NCBI RefSeq assembly: GCF_019145235.1
Contig: NZ_JAHSTV010000001.1
Coordinates: 434,001-498,000 of the forward strand
Direction: 5' to 3'
Source of the DNA: Pseudomonas farris
Lineage (GTDB): Bacteria > Pseudomonadota > Gammaproteobacteria > Pseudomonadales > Pseudomonadaceae
Length of the DNA stretch: 64,000 bases
This document shows, piece after piece, positions 17,607 through 27,949 of the stretch (the stretch's first letter is position 1; each line of letters begins with the position of its first letter). Under the pieces are notes generated by a model. That model made no database searches. It was given only the letters and a program-made list of their open reading frames with translations, and was not told the origin of the DNA. Made by a program: the position numbers and the translations under genes.

Positions 17607-19715
17607 TCACGCCGCCGCCACGGTCACCGGTACGCCGTTCAACGCCGCGTTGCCCGACAACTCATCGAGCTGACATTCGTCAGTCAGGTCATTGGCGCTG
17701 GAGCCGGGTTGACCGCTGGCAATCGTCATCTGCACACCCGGTCGCGCATGCCCCCAACCGTGAGGAAGGCTGACCACACCTTTCATCATATCCAGGCTGG
17801 CAACCACTTCAACCTCGATCACGCCGACCCGCGAACTGACGCGCACCCGCTGCCCATCGCTGAGCCCCCGGCTGGCCAAATCGTCCGGGTTCATCAGCAG
17901 TTGATGGCGCGGTTTGCCCTTCACCAGACGGTGATAATTGTGCATCCATGAGTTGTTACTACGCACATGACGGCGGCCGATCATCAGCAGCTCATCGGCG
18001 GCCGGTGCTTGCAGTGCCGCGAAGCGCGCCAGGTCGGCGAGGATCTCGACAGGTGCTGCCTGGACTCGCTGATTGGCGGTTTTCAGGCGTGGCGTCAGGT
18101 TGGGTTTAAGCGCGCCCAGATCGATACCGTGAGGATGATCGAACAAGGTCGCCAGCGACAACTTGTGTTCCGAAGCGTCGCCATACAGGCCCATCCGCAG
18201 CCCTCGGTCGATCATCTGCGCCGGCGCGATGGTCGGTTTCAGTTCCTTGCCGGTCTTCGCCGCCAAGGCTTTGGCCAGCCCCACGAAGATTTCCCAGTCA
18301 TGCAGCGCGCCTTCCGGCTTGGCGAGGATCGCCCGGTTGAAGCGGGTGACGTTGCGCACCGCGAACATGTTGAACGTGGTGTCGTAATGATCGTTTTCCA
18401 GCGCAGAAGTCGACGGCAGGATCAGGTCGGCATAACGCGTGGTTTCATTGATGTACAGGTCGACACTGACCATGAACTCCAATCCATCCAGCGCCTGCTC
18501 CAGTTGTCGGCCATTGGGCGTGGACAGCACCGGATTACCCGCCACGGTGATCAGGGCGCGGACCTGCCCTTCCCCTTCGGTGAGCATCTCTTCGGCCAGT
18601 GTCGATACCGGCAGTTCTCCCGCGTATTCCGGACGTCCGGACACGCGACTCTGCCACCGGTTGAAATGCCCGCCCGAGGTCGATGCCACCAGATCCACCG
18701 CAGGCTCGGTGCACAGCGCACCGCCCACCCGATCGAGGTTGCCGGTGACCAGATTGATCAATTGCACCAGCCAATGGCACAGGGTGCCGAAAGCCTGAGT
18801 CGAAACGCCCATGCGGCCGTAGCAGACCGCTGTCGGCGCTGCCGCGAAGTCCCGTGCCAGTTGGCGAATCTGCTCGGCGGGCACTGCGCATAGCGGGCTC
18901 ATGGCCTCGGCGGTGAAACCTGCGATCGCCTCACGCACCTCATCCAGACCATCGACGGGCAAATGGCTGTCGCGGGTCAAGCCTTCGGCAAACAAGGTAT
19001 TGAGCAGCCCGAACAACAGCGCCGCATCGCCACCGGGGCGCACGAACAGATGCTGATCGGCAATCGCCGCCGTTTCGCTGCGACGCGGATCGACCACCAC
19101 CACTTTGCCGCCCCGGGCCTGAATCGCCTTGAGGCGCTTTTCCACATCCGGCACGGTCATGATGCTGCCGTTGGAGGCCAGTGGATTGCCGCCCAGGATC
19201 AGCATGAAATCGGTGTGATCGATGTCCGGGATCGGCAACAGCAAGCCGTGGCCGTACATCAAGTGACTCGTCAGGTGATGGGGCAACTGATCGACCGATG
19301 TCGCTGAAAACCGGTTACGGGTTTTCAGCAGGCCGAGAAAATAATTGCTGTGGGTCATCAACCCGTAGTTGTGCACGCTGGGGTTGCCCTGATAAACCGC
19401 CACCGCGTTCTGCCCGTGACGCTCCTGAATCGCCGCCAGGCGTTCGGCCACAAGACTGAAGGCATCTTCCCACTCGATAGGCTGCCATTCGCTGCCTACT
19501 CGCTGCATCGGCTGACGCAGGCGATCCGGATCGTTCTGGATGTCTTGCAGGGCAACCGCTTTGGGGCAGATGTGCCCGCGGCTGAAGGTGTCTTGGGGGT
19601 CACCCTTGATTGAGGTAATCTGTACGCCGCTGCCTTCGACCTCAGTGGTTTCGATGGTCAGGCCGCAGATGGCTTCACACAGGTGGCACGCACGGTGATG
19701 GAGAGTCTTGGTCAT
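17607..19715 (-). CDS. molybdopterin-dependent oxidoreductase
   Basis: This is a DMSO-reductase-family molybdoenzyme of 702 residues. The N-terminal [4Fe-4S] motif is CHLCEAICG...GHICPK (about residues 10-52). Then come the molybdopterin domains (LILGGNPLASNG, YVDPRRSETA-like VVVDPRRSE, VCYGRMGVSTQAFG) and a C-terminal molydopterin-dinucleotide-binding domain (LASRGLSDGQRVRVSSR, LPHGWGHARPG). No Tat signal is visible, so it is probably cytosolic. The substrate is unknown; related proteins are annotated as assimilatory nitrate reductase-like or formate-dehydrogenase-like. It matches PA3534 in position; the serine protease gene that follows in PAO1 is absent here. Confidence 0.88.
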   Translation of the reverse strand: MTKTLHHRACHLCEAICGLTIETTEVEGSGVQITSIKGDPQDTFSRGHICPKAVALQDIQNDPDRLRQPMQRVGSEWQPIEWEDAFSLVAERLAAIQERHGQNAVAVYQGNPSVHNYGLMTHSNYFLGLLKTRNRFSATSVDQLPHHLTSHLMYGHGLLLPIPDIDHTDFMLILGGNPLASNGSIMTVPDVEKRLKAIQARGGKVVVVDPRRSETAAIADQHLFVRPGGDAALLFGLLNTLFAEGLTRDSHLPVDGLDEVREAIAGFTAEAMSPLCAVPAEQIRQLARDFAAAPTAVCYGRMGVSTQAFGTLCHWLVQLINLVTGNLDRVGGALCTEPAVDLVASTSGGHFNRWQSRVSGRPEYAGELPVSTLAEEMLTEGEGQVRALITVAGNPVLSTPNGRQLEQALDGLEFMVSVDLYINETTRYADLILPSTSALENDHYDTTFNMFAVRNVTRFNRAILAKPEGALHDWEIFVGLAKALAAKTGKELKPTIAPAQMIDRGLRMGLYGDASEHKLSLATLFDHPHGIDLGALKPNLTPRLKTANQRVQAAPVEILADLARFAALQAPAADELLMIGRRHVRSNNSWMHNYHRLVKGKPRHQLLMNPDDLASRGLSDGQRVRVSSRVGVIEVEVVASLDMMKGVVSLPHGWGHARPGVQMTIASGQPGSSANDLTDECQLDELSGNAALNGVPVTVAAA

Positions 19716-19849
19716 GGCCAGTCTCTGTTTTGTTCTGGGCGGGCAATATCGGCCGCGGGAACAAAACTATGGCGCGCGACTCGCCCCTTTGCCAGCGACG
19801 TTCGTCTTGTGAATCGGCGACCATCAGGCCAGCCGATGACAGCAAGGGA

Positions 19850-20140
19850 TCAGTTGGACGGCAGACTCGGCGGCGCCTGCAACTGGATCTCCTCGATGGT
19901 TTCGATCTGCTCGTGGGCAACATGCACGCCGGTGAGCTCGCCGATCAGTCGCCAATGCTCGTCGAGCCCGGCGCTGATGGTGGCCATGCGGTCGATCATG
20001 CGCCGGCCGGCCACCTTCGTGACTTCGTCTTCACTACGCATCAGCTCGAAAGACATCGAGGTCATGGAAGCGGTGAGGTGAGTCAGGGAGCGGGCCGTAA
20101 GGCCGAGTAGCTCCATCAACAGTTGTTCTTTCGATTCCAT
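19850..20140 (-). CDS. conserved hypothetical protein (PA3536-like)
   Basis: This is a 96-residue, mostly helical soluble protein (MESKEQLLMELLGLTARSL...). I cannot assign a function. The start at 20140 is chosen because AGGAAG lies about eight bases upstream; the frame extends to 20212, but that part looks non-coding. It ends 134 bases before the oxidoreductase start and is transcribed in the same direction. The position between the oxidoreductase and argF equals that of PA3536 in P. aeruginosa. Confidence 0.7.
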   Translation of the reverse strand: MESKEQLLMELLGLTARSLTHLTASMTSMSFELMRSEDEVTKVAGRRMIDRMATISAGLDEHWRLIGELTGVHVAHEQIETIEEIQLQAPPSLPSN

Positions 20141-20546
20141 TCCTGAGGCTTCCTGCGTCGCTCGTGCTCTAGTTATAACCCAGCACTTTGCTTTAGCAAA
20201 TGTTTCGGACAAGACACATTGCCCGCCAAAGGCCCGAATGACAGGTCAAAAACCGACCGCCAGCGTGTCGCCCGCGCCCTGTTTGATTGCCAAGCCCGGC
20301 GAGCCCGGTGTACAAATGGTTAGCTGCTGTCAGGAAACAGGCTTCAAAAGCGCTACTGCGGTCACCCCGTAGCCCCTCTGAAATCCTCTAAACACCGTAG
20401 CCCATTGGAAAAACGCGACATTTAATGTCAATATCGCGCCTTCCCCTATTTCGTCGCCCCGTGCGGCTTACGCCGCAGGTCTCGCCCGTTTTTCAGTTAA
20501 ACAAGGCTTTGAGTATCTGCGGTCTGTTGCAAAAAGGTAGTCAATG
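20141..20546. other. argF upstream region
   Basis: This ~400-base gap before argF contains a 13-base palindrome GACATTTAATGTC (20417-20429) and a small GCGGC...GCCGC hairpin near 20465-20480. The palindrome could be an operator for argF, but it does not match the ArgR pattern I know. No gene is seen. Confidence 0.5.
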
Positions 20547-21467
20547 ATGAGCGCAAGGCACTTTCTCTCCCTGATGGATTGCACGCCCGAAGAGCTGGTC
20601 AGCGTGATCCGTCGAGGCGTTGAGCTCAAAGACCTGCGTAACCGCGGCGTACTGTTCGAGCCTCTGAAAAACCGCGTGCTCGGGATGATTTTCGAGAAAT
20701 CGTCGACTCGCACCCGTATTTCGTTCGAAGCCGGCATGATCCAGCTTGGTGGGCAGGCGATCTTCCTGTCGCCACGCGATACCCAACTGGGTCGCGGCGA
20801 GCCGATCGGCGACGGCGCCATCGTCATGTCGAGCATGCTCGATGCGGTGATGATCCGTACCTTTGCCCACAGCACCCTGACCGAATTCGCCGCCAACTCC
20901 CGCGTACCGGTGATCAACGGCCTGTCCGATGACCTGCACCCCTGCCAGTTGCTGGCCGACATGCAAACCTTCCTCGAACACCGCGGTTCGATTCAAGGCA
21001 AGTCCGTGGCCTGGATCGGCGATGGCAACAACATGTGCAACAGCTATATAGAAGCGGCGATCCAGTTCGACTTCCAGTTGCGCATCGCCTGCCCGGAAGG
21101 TTACGAACCCAACCCTGAATTCCTGGCTAAAGCCGGCGATCGAGTGACCATCGTCCGCGATCCGCAGGAAGCTGTGCGCGGCGCGCACCTGGTGAGCACC
21201 GACGTCTGGACCTCCATGGGTCAGGAAGAGGAAACCGCCAAACGCCTGAAGTTGTTCGCGCCGTTCCAGGTCAACCGTGCCCTGCTCGACCTCGCCGCGC
21301 CGGATGTGCTGTTCATGCATTGCCTGCCGGCCCACCGTGGCGAGGAAATCAGCCTCGACCTGCTCGACGATTCGCGTTCGGTGGCCTGGGATCAAGCCGA
21401 AAACCGTCTTCACGCACAAAAGGCCTTGCTCGAATTCCTCGTCCCGCCTTCGTACCACCACGCATGA
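20547..21467 (+). CDS. argF: anabolic ornithine carbamoyltransferase
   Basis: This enzyme makes citrulline from ornithine and carbamoyl phosphate in arginine synthesis. The 306-residue product has the carbamoyl-phosphate loop FEKSSTRTR (near residue 51), the HPCQ motif ([11 protein letters not shown]) and the ornithine-binding [12 protein letters not shown] near residue 260. It resembles anabolic ArgF rather than catabolic ArcB. Two adjacent ATGs (20544, 20547) are possible; the second gives the [11 protein letters not shown] start seen in P. aeruginosa. Its stop overlaps the next start (ATGA). Confidence 0.96.
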   Translation: MSARHFLSLMDCTPEELVSVIRRGVELKDLRNRGVLFEPLKNRVLGMIFEKSSTRTRISFEAGMIQLGGQAIFLSPRDTQLGRGEPIGDGAIVMSSMLDAVMIRTFAHSTLTEFAANSRVPVINGLSDDLHPCQLLADMQTFLEHRGSIQGKSVAWIGDGNNMCNSYIEAAIQFDFQLRIACPEGYEPNPEFLAKAGDRVTIVRDPQEAVRGAHLVSTDVWTSMGQEEETAKRLKLFAPFQVNRALLDLAAPDVLFMHCLPAHRGEEISLDLLDDSRSVAWDQAENRLHAQKALLEFLVPPSYHHA

Positions 21468-22573
21468 GCCAGCCATTACTGCTGAACCTGCGCAACCTGG
21501 CCTGCGGTTATCAAAACCAGCGGGTTGTGCAGAACCTCAACCTGCATTTGAATGCCGGCGATATCGGTTGCCTGCTGGGGTCTTCGGGCTGCGGCAAAAC
21601 CACCACCCTGCGGGCGATTGCCGGTTTTGAACCGGTGCACGAAGGTGAAATACAGTTGGCGGGCGAGACCATTTCCAGCGCCGGCTTCACCCTCGCCCCG
21701 GAGAAACGCCGGATCGGCATGGTGTTCCAGGATTACGCACTGTTTCCGCATTTGAGCGTGGCCGAGAACATCGCCTTCGGGATCCGCAAGCACCCGCAAA
21801 AGGATCGCATCACCGAAGAACTGCTCGAACTGGTCAACCTGAAAAACCTTGGCAAGCGCTTCCCCCATGAGTTGTCCGGCGGCCAGCAACAACGCGTGGC
21901 ATTGGCCCGTGCCCTGGCGCCGGAACCGCAACTGCTGTTGCTCGACGAACCGTTCTCCAACCTCGACGGCGAATTGCGACGCAAGCTCAGCCATGAAGTA
22001 CGCGGCATTCTCAAGGCTCGCGGCACCAGTGCGATTCTGGTGACCCACGATCAGGAAGAAGCCTTCGCGGTCAGCGACCACGTGGGTGTTTTCAAGGAAG
22101 GTCGCCTGGAACAGTGGGATACGCCCTATAACCTCTATCACGAACCCCTGACGCCATTCGTGGCCAGTTTCATTGGCCAGGGTTATTTCATTCGCGGTCA
22201 GTTGAGCAGCCCGGAGTCGGTACAGACCGAGTTGGGTGAATTGCGCGGCAACCGTGCCTACACCTGGCCAATCGGTTGTGCCGTGGATGTGTTGTTGCGT
22301 CCGGACGATATCGTCTATGCGCCAGACAGCCCACTGAGGACGCGGATTGTTGGCAAGAGCTTCCAGGGGGCATCAACCCTGTACCGCTTGCAGTTGCCTA
22401 CGGGCGCGCAGTTGGAGTCGATTTTCCCAAGTCATGCCGATCATCTGGTCGGTGCTGAAGTAGGCATTCGGGTGGCGGCTGAACACCTGGTGTTGTTCCA
22501 GGCGAACGGCAGCACGGCGGCGCAGATTCCGGTGATCGAATCCGGTGTTCGGCGGTACAGCACCGCCAGTTGA
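21464..22573 (+). CDS. ABC transporter ATP-binding protein (FbpC-like)
   Basis: This is an ATPase subunit of an import-type ABC transporter. The 369-residue product has Walker [10 protein letters not shown] (near residue 42), signature [15 protein letters not shown], Walker [13 protein letters not shown] and the H-loop LVTHDQ. A C-terminal TOBE-like regulatory domain follows (about 245-369). It most resembles ferric-iron (FbpC) or putrescine-type ATPases. It overlaps argF by four bases and no permease gene is nearby, so its partners must be elsewhere. The same orphan arrangement follows argF in P. aeruginosa (PA3538). Confidence 0.88.
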   Translation: MSQPLLLNLRNLACGYQNQRVVQNLNLHLNAGDIGCLLGSSGCGKTTTLRAIAGFEPVHEGEIQLAGETISSAGFTLAPEKRRIGMVFQDYALFPHLSVAENIAFGIRKHPQKDRITEELLELVNLKNLGKRFPHELSGGQQQRVALARALAPEPQLLLLDEPFSNLDGELRRKLSHEVRGILKARGTSAILVTHDQEEAFAVSDHVGVFKEGRLEQWDTPYNLYHEPLTPFVASFIGQGYFIRGQLSSPESVQTELGELRGNRAYTWPIGCAVDVLLRPDDIVYAPDSPLRTRIVGKSFQGASTLYRLQLPTGAQLESIFPSHADHLVGAEVGIRVAAEHLVLFQANGSTAAQIPVIESGVRRYSTAS

Positions 22574-22586
22574 ACAACGCGGATAC

Positions 22587-22615
22587 ATGTGGGAGCGGCG
22601 GTGCCGCTCCCACAT
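22587..22615. terminator. palindromic REP half / terminator
   Basis: ATGTGGGAGCGGC and GCCGCTCCCACAT form a perfect 13-bp stem with a 3-base loop between convergent genes. It is a minimal REP-type unit that can also end transcription. Confidence 0.7.
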
Positions 22616-22625
22616 TGGATTTTGG

Positions 22626-23408
22626 TTAACCCAACATTAGTGTTCCGCTAGCGACCAGCGTTGCATTCCCACCAATACTCACCCGATCCCCTTCCAGCTG
22701 GCAAAACAACTCCCCGCCCCGTGCCGAACACTGATAAGCCGTCAGACTCGACTTGCCCAAGCGTTCCGACCAATACGGAATCAGGCTGCAATGGGTCGAC
22801 CCGGTCACCGGGTCTTCGTTGATGCCGATTGCCGGGGCAAAGTATCGCGACACAAAATCATGCTTGCTGCCCTTGGCCGTCACAATGGCGCCCAGCCACG
22901 GCAGTTTTGCCAGCGCAACCATGTCCGGCTGACAATCGAGCACCGCTTGCTCGGACTCCAGCACCACGAACAGTTCTTTCGAACCCAACACATCGACTGT
23001 TTTCACACCCAAGGCGCGCTCGACATCCAGGGTCACGCCCACTTCTGTCGGCACGATGGTCGGGAAATCCAGCCACAAGCGCTTGCCTTCACGGCTGACA
23101 CTCAGCGGGCCGGACTTGCAGATGAAATCCAGCCGTTCGACCGGTTCCTTATAGATTTCAAACAGAACATAAGCGCTGGCCAAGGTCGCATGGCCGCATA
23201 ACGGGACTTCGGTGGTCGGGGTAAACCAGCGGATGTGCCAGACAGCACCCTCACGCACCAGAAATGCAGTTTCGGCGAGGTTGTGTTCGGCGGCGATTTT
23301 TTGCATCAACTCATCGTCGAGCCAAGTATCGAGCCGGTACACCATTGCCGGATTGCCACTGAACGGCCGATCACTGAACGCGTCGACCTGATGAAACTCT
23401 AGCTGCAT
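22626..23408 (-). CDS. PhzF-family isomerase-like protein
   Basis: This 260-residue protein has the duplicated diaminopimelate-epimerase-like fold of the PhzF family. It has FHQVDAFSDRPFSGNPAMV at the start, the catalytic glutamate in NLAETAFLV, PLCGHATLASAYVLF, and DPVTGSTHCSLIPYW in the second half. Family members act as isomerases; no phenazine genes are nearby, so the substrate is unknown. The start at 23408 has GGGAG six to seven bases upstream. Confidence 0.9.
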   Translation of the reverse strand: MQLEFHQVDAFSDRPFSGNPAMVYRLDTWLDDELMQKIAAEHNLAETAFLVREGAVWHIRWFTPTTEVPLCGHATLASAYVLFEIYKEPVERLDFICKSGPLSVSREGKRLWLDFPTIVPTEVGVTLDVERALGVKTVDVLGSKELFVVLESEQAVLDCQPDMVALAKLPWLGAIVTAKGSKHDFVSRYFAPAIGINEDPVTGSTHCSLIPYWSERLGKSSLTAYQCSARGGELFCQLEGDRVSIGGNATLVASGTLMLG

Positions 23409-23524
23409 GCCAATTCTCCCTTTTTTAGGTCGACGAGCATGAAGCCACGAAGAGCCCTTCACCAGTGACAGAACCAATCAATTTCCACCATACAGGGCCG
23501 GGCTGAACGCCCGAGCCCCTCTAC

Positions 23525-23995
23525 TCAGGTGCGACCGATATCGGCGAACTTCGCTTGGGTGTGTTCGGCCAACACGGCAGGCGCCAGTTCAACTTCCAGA
23601 CCGCGCCGTCCGGCGCTGACGAAGATGCTAGAAAAAGGCTGAGCTGAACTGTCAATAAAGGTACGCAGGCGCTTCTTCTGCCCGAGCGGGCTGATGCCGC
23701 CCAACAGATACCCCGTCGAACGCTGTGCAGCCGCGGGGTCGGCCATTTCGACTTTTTTCACCCCAGCGGCCTGCGCCAGCGCCTTCAAATCCAGACTTCC
23801 GACGACCGGCACCACCGCCACCAACAATTCTCCCTTCTCGCTGGCCGCCAGCAATGTCTTGAACACCTGCGCCGGGTCCAACCCCAGTTTTTCCGCGGCC
23901 TCCAGACCATAGGACGCTGCCTTCGGATCATGTTCGTAACTGTGCACGCGATGTTCGGCACGAACTTTTTTCAACAAATCCAATGCGGGGGTCAT
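23525..23995 (-). CDS. ybaK: Cys-tRNA(Pro)/Cys-tRNA(Cys) deacylase YbaK
   Basis: This is a trans-editing protein that hydrolyses mischarged Cys-tRNA(Pro). The 156-residue product has the YbaK/EbsC fold, with QVFKTLL near residue 45, the [14 protein letters not shown] loop near residues 94-107, and [15 protein letters not shown] near the end. It is a single free-standing domain and is probably monocistronic. Confidence 0.93.
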   Translation of the reverse strand: MTPALDLLKKVRAEHRVHSYEHDPKAASYGLEAAEKLGLDPAQVFKTLLAASEKGELLVAVVPVVGSLDLKALAQAAGVKKVEMADPAAAQRSTGYLLGGISPLGQKKRLRTFIDSSAQPFSSIFVSAGRRGLEVELAPAVLAEHTQAKFADIGRT

Positions 23996-24196
23996 GGCAG
24001 CTCCAAGCTTGGCGGCAGAAGAAAAATACTGCGCAGGATTCTAGGTCATTGATCGATAAAAGGCTCTATTACAACGCCATTTCAATAGCTTGGCCGGGCT
24101 TCTGTGCCGTTCGTCCACGGTCGGCCTGCCTGATGAACGATGTGGTCATTCACGTGACTAATAGTTGAAATGTGACCGACAGTTCACTTTCGACCT

Positions 24197-24225
24197 TTGA
24201 CAGCAGCGTTTCTTGTCTATATTTT
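24197..24225 (+). promoter_or_regulatory. candidate sigma-70 promoter for glpFK
   Basis: TTGACA (24197-24202), a 17-base spacer and TATTTT (24220-24225) lie about 140 bases before the glpF start. Confidence 0.55.
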
Positions 24226-24344
24226 TTCGAATCTGAATACTGTACGAATGTCTCACCGCAGCACCCAGCAGTAAGCCGAGCACAGGATGGGGATCCTGCC
24301 TTGGTGAAAATCGCGCTTTTGACCTTGATGAAAAAGCGCCAGAC

Positions 24345-24352
24345 AACAACAA
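24345..24352 (+). promoter_or_regulatory. candidate Hfq/Crc catabolite-repression motif in glpF leader
   Basis: AACAACAA fits the AAnAAnAA pattern bound by Hfq with Crc in pseudomonads. It lies a few bases upstream of the CGAGG ribosome site of glpF, the usual position for translational repression. Confidence 0.5.
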
Positions 24353-24366
24353 AAACGAGGTTTTCA

Positions 24367-25218
24367 ATGACAACTGCTTTACAACAACCGTCGCTCTCGA
24401 GCCAATGCATGGCCGAGTTTCTGGGTACTGCACTGCTAATCTTTTTCGGTACCGGCTGCGTTGCTGCGCTCAAGGTGGCGGGTGCCAGCTTCGGACTGTG
24501 GGAAATCAGCATCATCTGGGGGGTTGGCGTCAGCATGGCGATCTACCTCACCGCCGGCGTTTCCGGCGCGCACCTCAATCCTGCCGTGAGTATCGCGCTG
24601 AGCATTTTCGCTGACTTCGAAAAGCGCAAACTGCCGTTCTATATCCTCTCCCAGGTGGCCGGCGCCTTCTGCGGGGCCTTGTTGGTTTACACGCTGTACA
24701 GCAACCTTTTCTTCGATTTCGAACAAACTCACCAAATGGTTCGTGGCACCCAGGCCAGCCTTGAATTGGCTTCGGTGTTCTCCACTTTCCCGAACCCTGC
24801 CCTGTCCACAGCCCAGGCCTTTCTGGTTGAAGTGATCATCACCGCCATCCTGATGGGCGTGATCATGTCGCTGACCGACGACAACAATGGCCTGCCCAAA
24901 GGGCCGCTGGCGCCGTTGCTGATCGGCCTGCTGATTGCCGTGATCGGTAGCTCGATGGGCCCGCTGACCGGTTTCGCGATGAACCCGGCCCGCGACTTCG
25001 GTCCTAAACTAATGACTTTCTTCGCCGGCTGGGGTGAAATTTCCTTCACTGGCGGACGCGATATCCCGTACTTCCTGATCCCGATTTTTGCACCGATTGT
25101 CGGTGCCTGCCTTGGTGCTGCAGCTTATCGCGGGCTGATTGCCCGTCATCTGCCCAGCGCCATACCTGCTACAAAGGATGCAGCACCGGCCATTGACGGC
25201 AAACCAAGAACGTCTTGA
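24367..25218 (+). CDS. glpF: glycerol uptake facilitator
   Basis: This is an aquaglyceroporin that lets glycerol diffuse across the inner membrane. The 283-residue product has six membrane helices and the two half-helices with HLNPAVS and MNPARDFGP (NPA motifs). The aspartate after the second NPA motif is typical of glycerol facilitators. I chose the start at 24367, with CGAGG upstream, because homology begins at MAEFLGTALL; upstream in-frame codons to 24172 lie in the leader. It is the first gene of the glpFK pair, and glpK follows 76 bases later. Confidence 0.96.
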   Translation: MTTALQQPSLSSQCMAEFLGTALLIFFGTGCVAALKVAGASFGLWEISIIWGVGVSMAIYLTAGVSGAHLNPAVSIALSIFADFEKRKLPFYILSQVAGAFCGALLVYTLYSNLFFDFEQTHQMVRGTQASLELASVFSTFPNPALSTAQAFLVEVIITAILMGVIMSLTDDNNGLPKGPLAPLLIGLLIAVIGSSMGPLTGFAMNPARDFGPKLMTFFAGWGEISFTGGRDIPYFLIPIFAPIVGACLGAAAYRGLIARHLPSAIPATKDAAPAIDGKPRTS

Positions 25219-25273
25219 AACCGTTGGCGCGTGATCCTGCCCATGTGGTCCCGCGCCTGACCTCACTTCCTAA

Positions 25274-26800
<1,527 letters not shown>

Positions 26801-26884
26801 GCCAAGGATGGGGTTCTAACTGGTAGGGAGCAGATTCCTGCGGCATCATGGGCAAATTTTGCACGGCAGCCCAAAGGAAGCCCC

Positions 26885-27640
26885 ATGAATCTGCCTCCCC
26901 GTCAGCAGCAAATCCTCGAACTGGTCCGCGAACGCGGCTATGTCAGCATCGAGGAAATGGCTCAGCTGTTCGTCGTTACACCGCAAACCATCCGCCGCGA
27001 TATCAATCAACTGGCGGAAGTCAATCTGCTGCGTCGCTACCACGGCGGCGCAGCCTATGATTCCAGCGTCGAAAACACCGCCTACGCCATGCGCGCCGAT
27101 CAGATGCGCGATGAAAAGCAGCGTATCGGCGAAGCCATTGCCGCTCAGATTCCCGATCACGCCTCGCTGTTCATCAATATCGGTACCACCACCGAATCCA
27201 TCGCTCGGGCGCTGCTCAACCACAACCACCTGAAGATCATCACCAACAACCTGCACGTCGCTTCGATGCTCAGCGCCAAGGACGACTTCGACGTTTTGCT
27301 GACCGGTGGCAACGTGCGGCGTGACGGTGGCGTGGTGGGTCAGGCGAGTGTCGACTTCATTAATCAGTTCAAGGTCGACTTCGCCCTGGTCGGCATCAGC
27401 GGCATCGATGAAGACGGCAGTTTGCTGGACTTCGATTATCAGGAAGTGCGGGTGTCCCAGGCGATCATTGCCAATGCCCGACAGGTAATCCTCGCAGCGG
27501 ACTCCAGCAAATTCGGGCGCAATGCCATGATTCGCCTGGGGCCGATCAGCCTGATCGATTGCCTGGTCACCGATCAGCAGCCCTCGCCAGCCTTGGCGCA
27601 GTTGTTGAGCCAGCACAAGATTCGGTTGGAGGTCGTGTAA
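26885..27640 (+). CDS. glpR: DeoR-family glp regulon repressor
   Basis: This is a repressor of the glycerol genes, released by glycerol 3-phosphate. The 251-residue product has an N-terminal DeoR winged helix (residues 1-57, [24 protein letters not shown] and TIRRDINQL). A sugar-phosphate-binding domain follows (about 75-235), with [20 protein letters not shown] and the DSSKFGR segment. It stands between glpK and glpD. A palindromic operator candidate lies before glpD. Confidence 0.95.
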   Translation: MNLPPRQQQILELVRERGYVSIEEMAQLFVVTPQTIRRDINQLAEVNLLRRYHGGAAYDSSVENTAYAMRADQMRDEKQRIGEAIAAQIPDHASLFINIGTTTESIARALLNHNHLKIITNNLHVASMLSAKDDFDVLLTGGNVRRDGGVVGQASVDFINQFKVDFALVGISGIDEDGSLLDFDYQEVRVSQAIIANARQVILAADSSKFGRNAMIRLGPISLIDCLVTDQQPSPALAQLLSQHKIRLEVV

Positions 27641-27653
27641 GCACATCGGCCCC

Positions 27654-27787
27654 CCTGTGGCGAGGGGGCTTGCCCCGTTGGGCCGCGAAGCGGCCCCAAA
27701 ACCATTCACCGCCAATCCCTCAGTTAAACATCGCAACCCGCTCTGCGACTGCTGCGCAGTCGAACGGGGGCAAGCCCCCTCGCCACA
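27654..27787. repeat. ~135-bp nested inverted repeat, copy 2
   Basis: The outer arms CCTGTGGCGAGGGGGCTTGC and GCAAGCCCCCTCGCCACA and the inner arms CCGCGAAGCGG and GACTGCTGCGCAGTC match the copies at 1788-1930 and 33230-33364. It lacks the 16-base switching block seen in those two. Confidence 0.8.
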
Positions 27788-27896
27788 AAACCGCGTCTAA
27801 ATGTTCGTAAATTTTCCTTTAACCGCCCTTCGATCAGTATTTTCAATCGAAGTTGACTGGCTGCGGGCGTCTTTATGGGCTAATATTTTCGCAAAT

Positions 27897-27910
27897 GAAC
27901 ATTAATGTTC
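27897..27910. promoter_or_regulatory. candidate GlpR operator upstream of glpD
   Basis: GAACATTAATGTTC is a perfect 14-base palindrome just downstream of a TAATAT -10-like box and about 40 bases before the glpD start. A related half-site (ATGTTCG) lies near 27800. Confidence 0.5.
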
Positions 27911-27949
27911 GAATTCCAATATAGAAAATCAAAAGCCCGAGGCCAGCCG

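Larger units (their letters stand above)
23996..24366. other. glpF upstream region
   Basis: This 371-base gap holds the promoter of the glycerol genes (24197-24225), a ~135-base leader and an A-rich motif close to the start codon. No further gene is seen. Confidence 0.6.
27641..27949. other. glpR-glpD intergenic region
   Basis: This 309-base gap contains a nested inverted repeat (27654-27787) and then the glpD control region with a perfect palindrome at 27897-27910. No gene is seen. Confidence 0.6.

Noticed and set aside
20417..20429. GACATTTAATGTC as an ArgR box for argF
   Set aside because: It is a clean palindrome but does not fit the Pseudomonas ArgR half-site pattern (TGTCGC-N8-AA) as I know it, so I only record it as an unassigned palindrome.
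27559..27810. Open frame spanning the end of glpR and the repeat
   Set aside because: It consists mainly of repeat sequence in a second frame of glpR; not a gene.
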